From positions 12,449 through 76,448 of the forward strand of contig CAYYCN010000003.1 in NCBI GenBank assembly GCA_964470355.1: a stretch of DNA of 64,000 nt, in the 5' to 3' direction. Positions 52,079 through 60,334 of the stretch are shown here, in pieces; position 1 is the stretch's first letter; the number at the start of each line of letters is the position of its first letter. A program made the position numbers and the translations under genes. The notes under the pieces were generated by a model. The model was not told the DNA's origin and made no database searches. It saw nothing but the letters and a program-made list of their open reading frames with translations. The stretch comes from Sphaerotilus sp964470355 (GTDB lineage Bacteria; Pseudomonadota; Gammaproteobacteria; Burkholderiales; Burkholderiaceae_C).

Positions 52079-53554
52079 TCAGCCCTTGGGCTGGCCCGCG
52101 CGGGTCAACAGGAACTGCGTCAGCAATGCCACAGGACGGCCCGTGGCCCCCTTGGCCGCCCCGCTCTTCCAGGCGGTGCCGGCGATGTCCAGGTGCGCCC
52201 ATCGATAGGCCTTGGTGAAACGCCGCAGGAACAGCGCCGCGGTGATGGCCCCACCTGCGCGCCCACCCACGTTGCCCACATCGGCGAAGTGGCTCTTCAA
52301 GGCCTCCTCGTACTCGTCGTCCATCGGCATGCGCCAGGCCGGATCCAGCGCGGCATCCCCCGCTGCCAGCAACTCCGCCGCCAGGGCTTCATCGGCGGTG
52401 AACAGGCCGGAGCGCTGGTGGCCCAGGGCCACCACGCAGGCCCCGGTCAGCGTGGCGATGTCGATCACCACAGCCGGCTTGAACCGCTCGGCGTAGGTCA
52501 GGGCGTCGCACAAGACCAATCGGCCTTCCGCATCGGTGTTCAGCACCTCGATGGTCTGGCCGGACAGGCTCGTGACCACATCCCCTGGCTTGGTGGCCCG
52601 TCCATCGGGCATGTTCTCGCAAGCGGGGATCAGCCCGACGACGTTCAGCTTGGGCTGCAATTCGGCCAAGGCGCGGAAGGTTCCCAAGACGCTGGCCGCT
52701 CCACCCATGTCGAACTTCATCTCGTCCATCTCAGCCGAGGGCTTGATGGAAATGCCCCCGGTGTCGAACGTGATGCCTTTGCCCACCAGGACCACGGGCG
52801 CATCCTTCTTGCCTGCCCCCTGGTAGCGCAACACGATGAAGCGCAGGGGCTCGTCCGATCCCCGGGCCACGGCGACAAAGGCCCCCATGCCCAGTTTCTC
52901 GACCGCCTTGCGGTCCAACACCTCGACGCTCATGCCGTCCATGGCACCGATGGACTGCGCCTGCTCGGCCAGATGGGTCGGGGTGCAGTGGTTGCCCGGC
53001 CGATTGGCGCACTCGCGGGCCAGTTCGATGCCCACGGCCAGACCCTGGGCCTGCTTGACCCCCTCCTTCACCCCGGGCCCGGCTTCCCGGGTGCACACCA
53101 AGCGAAGCTTGGCCAGGGTGGCGGGAGGCGGCGCGCTGGGTTTGGTGTGCCGATAGAGGTACAGCGCGTCGCGAACCCCCAGCGTCACCGCACGGGCCGT
53201 GACGGCATCGAAATCGGTGGTGCAGGCCCAGATCACGTCGACCTGGCGTGCTCCGCAGCCCTTGAGCGCGGGCATCGCAGCGTTGGCGGCCCTGGCCAGC
53301 GCCTTGGCGCCGCCCCCAGACGCGACCACAGACACGATGAGCCGCTGCGCCGGCAGACCCGCTGGCCGGTAAACGTAAGCCACACGGCCCGTCTTGAGCT
53401 CCAGTTCGCCCTGGCTCGTCAGGTCGTCGACCAGTGCCTGGATCGGTGGGGTCAGGAACCAGGTCTCCCGGTCGGCCGGCAGCAACATCAGCAAGGCCTC
53501 CGCGGCCTGCAAGGCCCATTGGTCACGCGTGAGCAGAAGGGTCCGAGCGTCCAT
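52079..53554 (-). CDS. pepA: Leucyl aminopeptidase (PepA)
   Basis: This 491-residue M17 metallopeptidase has the signature NTDAEGRL, metal ligands in GKGITFDTGG and DEMKFDMGGAASV, and DIATLTGACVVALGH. It removes N-terminal residues from peptides in the cytoplasm; in some species it also binds DNA. The gene is divergent from lptF, with only 27 bp between the starts, so the promoters overlap. Confidence 0.95.
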   Translation of the reverse strand: MDARTLLLTRDQWALQAAEALLMLLPADRETWFLTPPIQALVDDLTSQGELELKTGRVAYVYRPAGLPAQRLIVSVVASGGGAKALARAANAAMPALKGCGARQVDVIWACTTDFDAVTARAVTLGVRDALYLYRHTKPSAPPPATLAKLRLVCTREAGPGVKEGVKQAQGLAVGIELARECANRPGNHCTPTHLAEQAQSIGAMDGMSVEVLDRKAVEKLGMGAFVAVARGSDEPLRFIVLRYQGAGKKDAPVVLVGKGITFDTGGISIKPSAEMDEMKFDMGGAASVLGTFRALAELQPKLNVVGLIPACENMPDGRATKPGDVVTSLSGQTIEVLNTDAEGRLVLCDALTYAERFKPAVVIDIATLTGACVVALGHQRSGLFTADEALAAELLAAGDAALDPAWRMPMDDEYEEALKSHFADVGNVGGRAGGAITAALFLRRFTKAYRWAHLDIAGTAWKSGAAKGATGRPVALLTQFLLTRAGQPKG

Positions 53555-53581
53555 AATTCCACACCGTTATTGAAGCGACCG

Positions 53582-54673
53582 ATGTTATTCGATTCCACTT
53601 TGCGCAAGGAGCTGGCCCGCAGCTTCAGCGGCACGCTCGTGGTCATCCTCACGATCGTGCTGACCATGTTGCTCATCCGCACGCTCGGCATGGCGGCCAA
53701 GGGCAGCGCTTCGCCTGAGGACGTCGTGCTGCTGCTGGGGTACACCACGCTGGCGAACCTGCCGATCCTGCTGTGCCTGAGCACGTTTGTGGCCATCGTC
53801 TCGACCCTGACGCGCCTGTACCGCGACAGCGAGATGGCGGTCTGGCTCGCCAGCGGGGTCTCGCTGATGCGCTTCGTGCGTCCGGTCTGGCGTTTCGTGT
53901 GGCCCATCCAGCTGGCCGTGGTGGTGCTGGCCCTGGTCGTGTGGCCCTGGGCTCACCGCAACACCGACGAACTCAAGGAGCGCTACGAAAAGCGATCCGA
54001 CCTCTCACGCGTGGCCGCCGGCCAGTTCCAGGCCTCCGCGGACGGGCGGCGGGTCTTCTTCATCGACAAGGAAAGCGCGGACGCGGGCACCGGCCGCAAC
54101 ATCTTCATCCTGGATCAGCGGGAAAAGCGCGAGGGCGTCACCACGGCCCAGTCGGGTCGGGTGGTCAACGACGAACACGGGCGGATGCTGCTGCTCGACA
54201 ACGGCTCGCGCACGGACCTGGATGCCAACGGACAGACCCGGACCATTGCGCGGTTCGAGCACTACCAGGTCCGCATCAACGAGCACGCCGCCGTGCGAAC
54301 AGAAGAGCTCCGTCCCAAAGTGAAGGACACCCTCGACCTGCTTCAGGACGGCAGGCCCCGAGCTCAGGGGGAACTCGCCTGGCGCATCGGCCTGAGCCTG
54401 GTTCCGGCCAACCTCATGCTCCTGGCCGTGGGCATGGCCGCCGGCAGTCATCGTCGGGCCGGGGGCTGGACGCTGCTGATGGCCCTGCTGGCCTTCATTG
54501 TCTATCTGAACCTGGTCAACCTCGGGCAAGCCTGGGTGGGGGCCGGCAAGATGGGTTTCGGGCCCGCCACCCTGGGCATCCACCTGATCGTGCTCACGCT
54601 GGGACTGGGACTGCTGTGGTGGCGCAGCAGCGGCGCGGCTCGCTGGAACGCCCCCTGGCGGAGGAAACACTGA
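53582..54673 (+). CDS. lptF: LPS export permease LptF
   Basis: This 363-residue inner-membrane protein has the YjgP/YjgQ family layout: N-terminal helices (LVVILTIVLTMLLIRTLGMA), a periplasmic beta-jellyroll and C-terminal helices (PANLMLLAVGMAAGS). With LptB2 and LptG it extracts lipopolysaccharide from the inner membrane. The stop overlaps the lptG start (TGATG). Confidence 0.93.
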   Translation: MLFDSTLRKELARSFSGTLVVILTIVLTMLLIRTLGMAAKGSASPEDVVLLLGYTTLANLPILLCLSTFVAIVSTLTRLYRDSEMAVWLASGVSLMRFVRPVWRFVWPIQLAVVVLALVVWPWAHRNTDELKERYEKRSDLSRVAAGQFQASADGRRVFFIDKESADAGTGRNIFILDQREKREGVTTAQSGRVVNDEHGRMLLLDNGSRTDLDANGQTRTIARFEHYQVRINEHAAVRTEELRPKVKDTLDLLQDGRPRAQGELAWRIGLSLVPANLMLLAVGMAAGSHRRAGGWTLLMALLAFIVYLNLVNLGQAWVGAGKMGFGPATLGIHLIVLTLGLGLLWWRSSGAARWNAPWRRKH

Positions 54674-55779
54674 TGCGCACGGTTCGTCGACTGCTCTACC
54701 GAGAGGTGCTGGGCGCCACGCTGTTCGTGATGGCCTCGTTTCTGGGCCTGTTCCTGTTCTTCGACCTCGTGGGAGAACTCGACAACGTCGGCCAGGGGGG
54801 GTATTCGCTGGCCCAGGCCTTCGGGGTCTGCCTGTTTCTCGTGCCCGGGCACGTGTACGAGCTCATGCCCATCGCGGTGCTCATCGGAACGATCTACGCG
54901 CTGGCACGGCTGGCGCAATCGTCGGAGTTCACCATTCTGCGCACGGGTGGGCTGGGCCCCGGCCGGGCGCTGTGGCTGCTCACCCGGCTGGGACTGATGT
55001 TCGTGGCGCTGACCTTCGTGATGGGCGACTTCGTGGCCCCCTGGGCCGACACCCAGGCCACGTTGATGCAATCCGACCGCCAGGGCGGGCTGTCGGTCGA
55101 GGCCGGCGGCGCCTGGCTGAAGGACACCCACCAGACCCCCGAAGGACCCCGTGCGGTCACCATCAACTTTGCGGCGGCTCGCTCCGACCACGAGGTCCAG
55201 GGTGTGCGTATCTTCGAGTTCGACGGGCGGGGCAACCTGACCCGCCGCATCACCGCCACCCGCGCGCAGATCGGCTCCAGCGGCACATGGCAGCTCCATG
55301 AGGCACGCGTCACCCACTGGCGGCCCGACCAGCAGCCCGCGCTGCCCGCCAACGAATCCAGCGCACAGCTGGAATGGCCCAGCTCGCTGACCCCGCAGGT
55401 GGTGGGCGCGGCGGTGTTGCCATTGCGGACCATGACCACGGGGGCCCTGTTCACCTACATGTCCCACCTCGCGGAAAACGCCCAGTCGGCCCAGCGCCAC
55501 GAAATCCAGTTCTGGAAAAAGGCGCTCTACCCCTTCGCCTGCCTGGTGATGATGGCGCTGGCCCTGCCGTTCGCCTACCTGAGCGCACGCAGCGGGGGCA
55601 TGAGCCTGAAGGTCTTCGGCGGAATCATGCTGGGCATCAGCTTCGTGCTGCTCAACAACGTGGCCAGCCACCTCGGCCTGCTGCAGAACTGGACACCCTG
55701 GATCGCCGCGAGTGTGCCCAGCCTGGTGTACCTGCTGCTGTCCATGGCGGCCTTCCAATGGCTGGTGCGTCACCGCTGA
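54673..55779 (+). CDS. lptG: LPS export permease LptG
   Basis: This 368-residue partner of LptF has the same fold: VLGATLFVMASFLGLFLFFD, PIAVLIGTIYALARLAQSSE, a periplasmic domain, then the C-terminal helices LVMMALALPFAYLSARSGG and MLGISFVLLNNV. ATG 54673 lies in the lptF stop codon, so the pair is co-translated. Both are essential for outer-membrane assembly in LPS-bearing bacteria. Confidence 0.93.
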   Translation: MRTVRRLLYREVLGATLFVMASFLGLFLFFDLVGELDNVGQGGYSLAQAFGVCLFLVPGHVYELMPIAVLIGTIYALARLAQSSEFTILRTGGLGPGRALWLLTRLGLMFVALTFVMGDFVAPWADTQATLMQSDRQGGLSVEAGGAWLKDTHQTPEGPRAVTINFAAARSDHEVQGVRIFEFDGRGNLTRRITATRAQIGSSGTWQLHEARVTHWRPDQQPALPANESSAQLEWPSSLTPQVVGAAVLPLRTMTTGALFTYMSHLAENAQSAQRHEIQFWKKALYPFACLVMMALALPFAYLSARSGGMSLKVFGGIMLGISFVLLNNVASHLGLLQNWTPWIAASVPSLVYLLLSMAAFQWLVRHR

Positions 55780-55795
55780 ACCTCTGGAGATCCTC

Positions 55796-56209
55796 ATGCA
55801 CGGACTGCTGCTTTTTGCCCATGGTGCCCGCGATCCGGCGTGGGCTGGCCCGTTCGAAAAACTGACACAACGGCTGCGCCAGGCCCAACCCGAACGGCCG
55901 GTGGCGCTGGGGTTCCTGGAGCTCATGGCCCCCGATCTGAACGGGGCGCTGCAGGCCCTGGTGGACCAAGGCTGCGACCACGTGACGCTCGTGCCGCTGT
56001 TCCTGGGCGCCGGCGGCCACATCCGGCGCGATCTGCCGATCCTGCTGGAACAGGCCCGCCTGGCCCATCCAGGGGTTCGCCTGGACGCCACGCACACCAT
56101 CGGTGAATCCGACACGGTGATCGAGGCCATCGCCACGGCCACTCAGGTGCTGGTCGAGGCTTCGCTGTCCGCCGCGACACCCGACACCCCGCCGCAGGGC
56201 CCGGCATGA
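55796..56209 (+). CDS. cbiX: Sirohydrochlorin chelatase-like protein (CbiX type)
   Basis: This 137-residue protein has the CbiX short-type fold: LLLFAHGARDP (metal-binding His), ALGFLELMAP, and VPLFLGAGGHIRRDLP (second His). It inserts Fe2+ or Co2+ into sirohydrochlorin for siroheme or cobalamin. With cysB downstream (4-base overlap), siroheme for sulphite reductase is the likely use. A GGAG site precedes ATG 55796. Confidence 0.9.
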   Translation: MHGLLLFAHGARDPAWAGPFEKLTQRLRQAQPERPVALGFLELMAPDLNGALQALVDQGCDHVTLVPLFLGAGGHIRRDLPILLEQARLAHPGVRLDATHTIGESDTVIEAIATATQVLVEASLSAATPDTPPQGPA

Positions 56210-57183
56210 ACCTGCACCAATTCCGCTTCGTGATGGAAGCGGCGCGCCACAACCTCAACCTGACCGAAACCGCCAAGGCGCTGCATACGTCACAGCCCGG
56301 CATCTCCAAGGCAATCCTGGAGCTGGAACAGGAGTTGGGCGTCGACATCTTCGCGCGCCACGGCAAGCGCCTCAAGCGCATCACCGAGCCCGGCCGAGAA
56401 GTGTTGCGTTCGGTCGAGATCATCATGCGCGAGGTGGCCAACCTCAAGCGCATCGGCGAGCACTACACGCGCCAGGAAGCCGGCACGCTGTCCATCGCCG
56501 CCACGCACACGCAGGCCCGCTACGTGCTGCCCTCGCCAGTGGCGGCCCTGCGCGCCCGCTTTCCCGAGGTGGCGATCAGCCTGCACCAGGGCACCCCTCA
56601 ACAGATCGCGCAGATGGTGCTCGACGACGAAGCCGAGGTCGCCGTGGCCACGGAGGGCCTGGCCCTGTACGACGACCTCGTCACCCTGCCCTGTTACGAG
56701 TGGCGCCACGTTGCGGTGGTGCCGCCCCAGCATCCGCTGGCCCGCACCGAACGCCTGACCCTCGACGACCTGGCCACCCAGCCGCTCATCTCCTACCACC
56801 CGTCGTTCACCGGACGGGGCAAGATCGACGCCGCCTTCGCGCAACGTGACCTGCACCCACGCTACGTGCTGGAGGCCATCGACTCAGACGTGATCAAAAC
56901 CTACGTCCGACTGGGCCTGGGCGTGGGCCTGGTGGCCGAGATGGCGGTCAAGGAAGACCCGGCCTTTGCAGGCCCCCATCCCGAGTTGCTGGCCAAACCG
57001 GTGGGCCACCTCTTCGGTCCGAACCTCACGCGCATCGCCTTCAAACGTGGGGCCTATCTGCGGACCTTCGTGTACACCTTCGCCGAACTGCTCTCGGAGC
57101 GGCTGTCCCGGCCCCTCATTGAACGCGCCCTGGTGGGCACGGGCGACGAGTCCGCCTCCGGCACCTGCCCGAACGACCTCTGA
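56206..57183 (+). CDS. cysB: CysB-type LysR regulator of sulphur assimilation
   Basis: This 325-residue LysR regulator has the CysB-like N-terminus MNLHQFRFVMEAARHNLNLT and SQPGISKAILELEQELGVDI, then VDIFARHGKRLKRITEPG. Its effector domain binds acetylserine-type ligands in known CysB proteins. The start overlaps the cbiX stop, which links siroheme and sulphur metabolism. CysB and Cbl cannot be told apart here. Confidence 0.9.
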   Translation: MNLHQFRFVMEAARHNLNLTETAKALHTSQPGISKAILELEQELGVDIFARHGKRLKRITEPGREVLRSVEIIMREVANLKRIGEHYTRQEAGTLSIAATHTQARYVLPSPVAALRARFPEVAISLHQGTPQQIAQMVLDDEAEVAVATEGLALYDDLVTLPCYEWRHVAVVPPQHPLARTERLTLDDLATQPLISYHPSFTGRGKIDAAFAQRDLHPRYVLEAIDSDVIKTYVRLGLGVGLVAEMAVKEDPAFAGPHPELLAKPVGHLFGPNLTRIAFKRGAYLRTFVYTFAELLSERLSRPLIERALVGTGDESASGTCPNDL

Positions 57184-57193
57184 CGGAGCCTGC

Positions 57194-58381
57194 ATGCCTG
57201 AACTCCCGCACCCGACCCCGGCCGTGTCAAGCCGGCTGCCCCAGGTGGGCACCACCATTTTCACCGTGATGTCGGCGCTGGCCACGGAATGCGGTGCCGT
57301 CAACCTCGGCCAGGGGTTTCCGGACTTCGACGGCTCTCCCGAGTTGATGCAGGCAGTCAAGGACGCACTGGACGCCGGCCACAACCAATACCCACCGATG
57401 GCCGGGGTTCCTGCGTTGCGCGCCCGCATTGCGGACAAGATCGAGCGGCTTTACGGCCACCGGTACGACCCGCAGCACGAGATCACCGTCACGGCCGGCG
57501 CGACCCAGGCCATCCTGACCGCCGTTCTGGCCCTGGTCGGCCCGGGCGATGAGGTGATCGTCTTCGACCCCTGCTACGACAGCTACGAACCGGCCGTCAC
57601 GCTGGCCGGCGGGCGTTGTGTGCATGTGCCGCTGGACGCCCCCGGTTTTCGTCCCGATTTCGACCGTCTGGCACGGGCCCTGTCGCCACGCACGCGGGCG
57701 CTGATCCTGAACACGCCACACAACCCGACCGGCACCGTGTGGTCGGCCCAGGACCTGCAGCGCCTGGCCGAGGTGCTGCGTCCCACCCCGGTGCTGGTGA
57801 TCTCCGACGAGGTGTACGAGCACATGTGCTTCGACGGGCGGGTGCACCAGAGCGTGGCCCGGCACCCGGAACTGGCGGCACGTGCGATCCACCTGTCGAG
57901 CTTCGGCAAGACCTTCCACGTCACCGGCTGGAAGGTGGCCTATGCCGCCGCCCCCCGCACGCTGATGGAGGAATTCCGCAAAGTCCACCAATTCAACGTG
58001 TTCACGGTGAACACACCGATGCAGCATGCCCTGACCCACCATTTGGCCGAGCCCGCGCACTATCTGGAACTGCCAGCCTTCTACCAAGCCAAGCGCGATC
58101 ACTTTCTCGCGGGCTTGGCACTCACGTGCCTGAAACCCCTGCCTTGCGAAGGCACGTATTTCCAGTGTGTGGACTACAGCCGCACCCCGCCCGAAGTGCG
58201 CGACCTGCCCGAGCCGGCTTTTTGCGAATGGCTCACCCGCGAAGTCGGTGTGGCCGCCATCCCGTTGTCGGCGTTCTATGCAGACGGGCGCAACCAACGC
58301 ATCGTGCGCCTGTGCTTCGCCAAGAAGCAGGAAACGCTGGACGCCGCGCTGGCGCGCCTGGCGCTTCGGCTGCCGGCCTGA
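57194..58381 (+). CDS. Class I/II PLP-dependent aminotransferase (YbdL-like)
   Basis: This 395-residue fold-type I aminotransferase has the PLP-Lys in SSFGKTFHVTGWK, the cofactor region TAGATQAILTAV and Asn in NTPHNPTGTVW. It resembles YbdL, which transaminates methionine and other amino acids. A GGAG precedes ATG 57194, ten bases after cysB, so it is likely in the same operon and consistent with sulphur amino acid metabolism. Confidence 0.9.
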   Translation: MPELPHPTPAVSSRLPQVGTTIFTVMSALATECGAVNLGQGFPDFDGSPELMQAVKDALDAGHNQYPPMAGVPALRARIADKIERLYGHRYDPQHEITVTAGATQAILTAVLALVGPGDEVIVFDPCYDSYEPAVTLAGGRCVHVPLDAPGFRPDFDRLARALSPRTRALILNTPHNPTGTVWSAQDLQRLAEVLRPTPVLVISDEVYEHMCFDGRVHQSVARHPELAARAIHLSSFGKTFHVTGWKVAYAAAPRTLMEEFRKVHQFNVFTVNTPMQHALTHHLAEPAHYLELPAFYQAKRDHFLAGLALTCLKPLPCEGTYFQCVDYSRTPPEVRDLPEPAFCEWLTREVGVAAIPLSAFYADGRNQRIVRLCFAKKQETLDAALARLALRLPA

Positions 58382-58420
58382 TCCCATCCGGGCACGCCGA
58401 CCCCGGCGTGCCTGAAAAGC

Positions 58421-59329
58421 TCAGATCTTCAGATCGGCATCGATCGGATCGATGATGAAGTCCGACGGGTAATCCGTGCCTTCGAACTCGGCCACCATGG
58501 GCAAGGTCATCAGATCCGACGGGTGGCCACCGCTGTTCTCGAACGCGTCCAGCGGATCGGCCACCATGTCGGCGGCCTCGTTGAGCATGCTCGCCGAGGC
58601 GATGCTGCCCAGCACGTCGGCATGCACGTCGCGGCGGGCCTCGGGCGCGCGGTCCTGAACGGACGCGCGCGGTCGCTTCTGGCAGGCGATGGCCCGCAGG
58701 GAAGCGGTCTCGGCCAGTCCGCGCACGCCGTCGAGCAAGGCCCGGTCCACCTGGGGTGCCGAAGTGCGCAGGTACAGACGCCCACGCATGGTCATCAGCA
58801 CCAGTGGTGCATCGGCCGGCAACCAGCGTGTGATGGCGCGCTGCAGACGGTTGGCCAAATCCCCTCTCAGCCAGCGCCGTGCGTGGCTGGGCGATCCGGA
58901 CAGGACCAGGAATTGGTGGTGCACCGCCTCCGGCACCTCGACCTCCAGCGGGTCGAACACCGCCAGCCAGCGCTGTTCTTCAGGCAGGGCGCTGTCAATG
59001 CCGGTCTGGTGTCCACGCACGAGCTGGCTGTAGGCATCGGACTCGAGCCATTGCGCCAGCGGCCGGGACATCACCATCATTTCAAGCGAAGGCGGCAGCC
59101 CCAGGTCCACCCGCACACGCAGTTCGCGGCCCTGGATGTAGGGGCGCTGGGCGGGCCCCCACTCCAGGCGGGCCGGCCCCCCCTCGACGTTGAAAGACAC
59201 GACCGCCCCCTGACCCTTGCGGTCACGCTTGACGGGGTCGCCCCGCTGCAGGGCCCACTCCTCGATCAACTGGATGTCGCTCGCGGAGGGGGCTCGGCGG
59301 GAAAAGAGTCGCTGCAGGGCCTTGAACAT
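58421..59329 (-). CDS. Conserved hypothetical protein next to the transglutaminase operon
   Basis: This protein of about 302 residues has a basic start (MFKALQRLFSRRAPSASDIQ) and no recognised catalytic motif. It follows the transglutaminase gene on the same strand with a 66-bp gap and may be co-transcribed. ATG 59329 begins the coding character. Confidence 0.75.
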   Translation of the reverse strand: MFKALQRLFSRRAPSASDIQLIEEWALQRGDPVKRDRKGQGAVVSFNVEGGPARLEWGPAQRPYIQGRELRVRVDLGLPPSLEMMVMSRPLAQWLESDAYSQLVRGHQTGIDSALPEEQRWLAVFDPLEVEVPEAVHHQFLVLSGSPSHARRWLRGDLANRLQRAITRWLPADAPLVLMTMRGRLYLRTSAPQVDRALLDGVRGLAETASLRAIACQKRPRASVQDRAPEARRDVHADVLGSIASASMLNEAADMVADPLDAFENSGGHPSDLMTLPMVAEFEGTDYPSDFIIDPIDADLKI

Positions 59330-59395
59330 GGGTATGGCTTCTTTGGAAGATCCTGCAACCCATATCGGCGGCCCGAGCATGCCCTTGAGTGGTTG

Positions 59396-60334
59396 TCAAT
59401 CTCCGATCAGGGAAATCGCCTCGGCCTCAGGCATGACCGTGACCGCCACGTGCGGCACAGCCTGCCCGCCCCCGCGGATCACACCGCGCAGCGGAGCCAC
59501 GTCGGCGTAATCGCGCCCCCAAGCCAGCGTCACGTGGTCCTGATCCACCACCAGGGCATTGGTGGGATCCAGGGCCACCCAACCGTTGAGTGGACACCAG
59601 ACCTCGACCCACGCGTGGGACGCATCGGCCCCGACCAGGCGCGGCTGCCCCTCAGGCGGGTGGGTGAGCAGGTATCCGCTCACGTAGCGGGCCGCCAGAC
59701 CCAGGGAACGCATGGCACCGATCATGACGTGCGCAAAGTCCTGGCACACCCCCCTGCGCAGCCTCAGGGCTTCCGGCGCCCGGGTGGCCACCGAAGTGCT
59801 CGACGGCTTGTACTCAAAACCCTTGTAGACGGCGTGCATCAGATCCAGCGCGCCCGCCAGCAGCGGCCGGCGACTCTGGAACGACAAGCGCCCGAACGCC
59901 GCCAGCGCGGCCGTGCGTGGGGCATAGTCCGAAGGCAGGCTGAACTCCAGCGCGTCGTCCAGCGGCACCCCCGGGCGGTAGCGCAGCCGCTGGGCCACCT
60001 GTTCCCACGGAGGGCTGGCGGTCAGGTTCAAAGGCGGTGCGGCCAACACCTCGGCCGTGAACCGCGAGGCCACCAGCAGCGTATCGTGCACACGGGAATG
60101 GGAACACCAGCAGCGCCAGTTGCCCCAGGCATCCTGGGCGTGGCGCACCCCCTGGCTCGCGCCCGGCCCCTCGATGGGATCCGGCAACGGATTCATGCGC
60201 AAGGACCAGTTCAGCACCCGCTGGCGGGGGGTCGTACGGGGACGCAGCAGACCCGCGTGGTGCGCCAGTTCCACCGCCGATTCGTAGGCGTAACGGGTCT
60301 CGTGCAGCACGTGCAGCCGACGTCCTCCACTCAT
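59396..60334 (-). CDS. Transglutaminase-like protein
   Basis: This 312-residue protein has the N-terminal beta domain common to this family and a transglutaminase core with Cys in RRGVCQDFAHVMIG, His in DASHAWVEVW and Asp in ALDPTNAL. It belongs to the conserved group of transglutaminase-fold, ATP-grasp and alpha-E proteins proposed to make and process peptide tags. ATG 60334 overlaps the preceding gene's stop (ATGA). Confidence 0.9.
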   Translation of the reverse strand: MSGGRRLHVLHETRYAYESAVELAHHAGLLRPRTTPRQRVLNWSLRMNPLPDPIEGPGASQGVRHAQDAWGNWRCWCSHSRVHDTLLVASRFTAEVLAAPPLNLTASPPWEQVAQRLRYRPGVPLDDALEFSLPSDYAPRTAALAAFGRLSFQSRRPLLAGALDLMHAVYKGFEYKPSSTSVATRAPEALRLRRGVCQDFAHVMIGAMRSLGLAARYVSGYLLTHPPEGQPRLVGADASHAWVEVWCPLNGWVALDPTNALVVDQDHVTLAWGRDYADVAPLRGVIRGGGQAVPHVAVTVMPEAEAISLIGD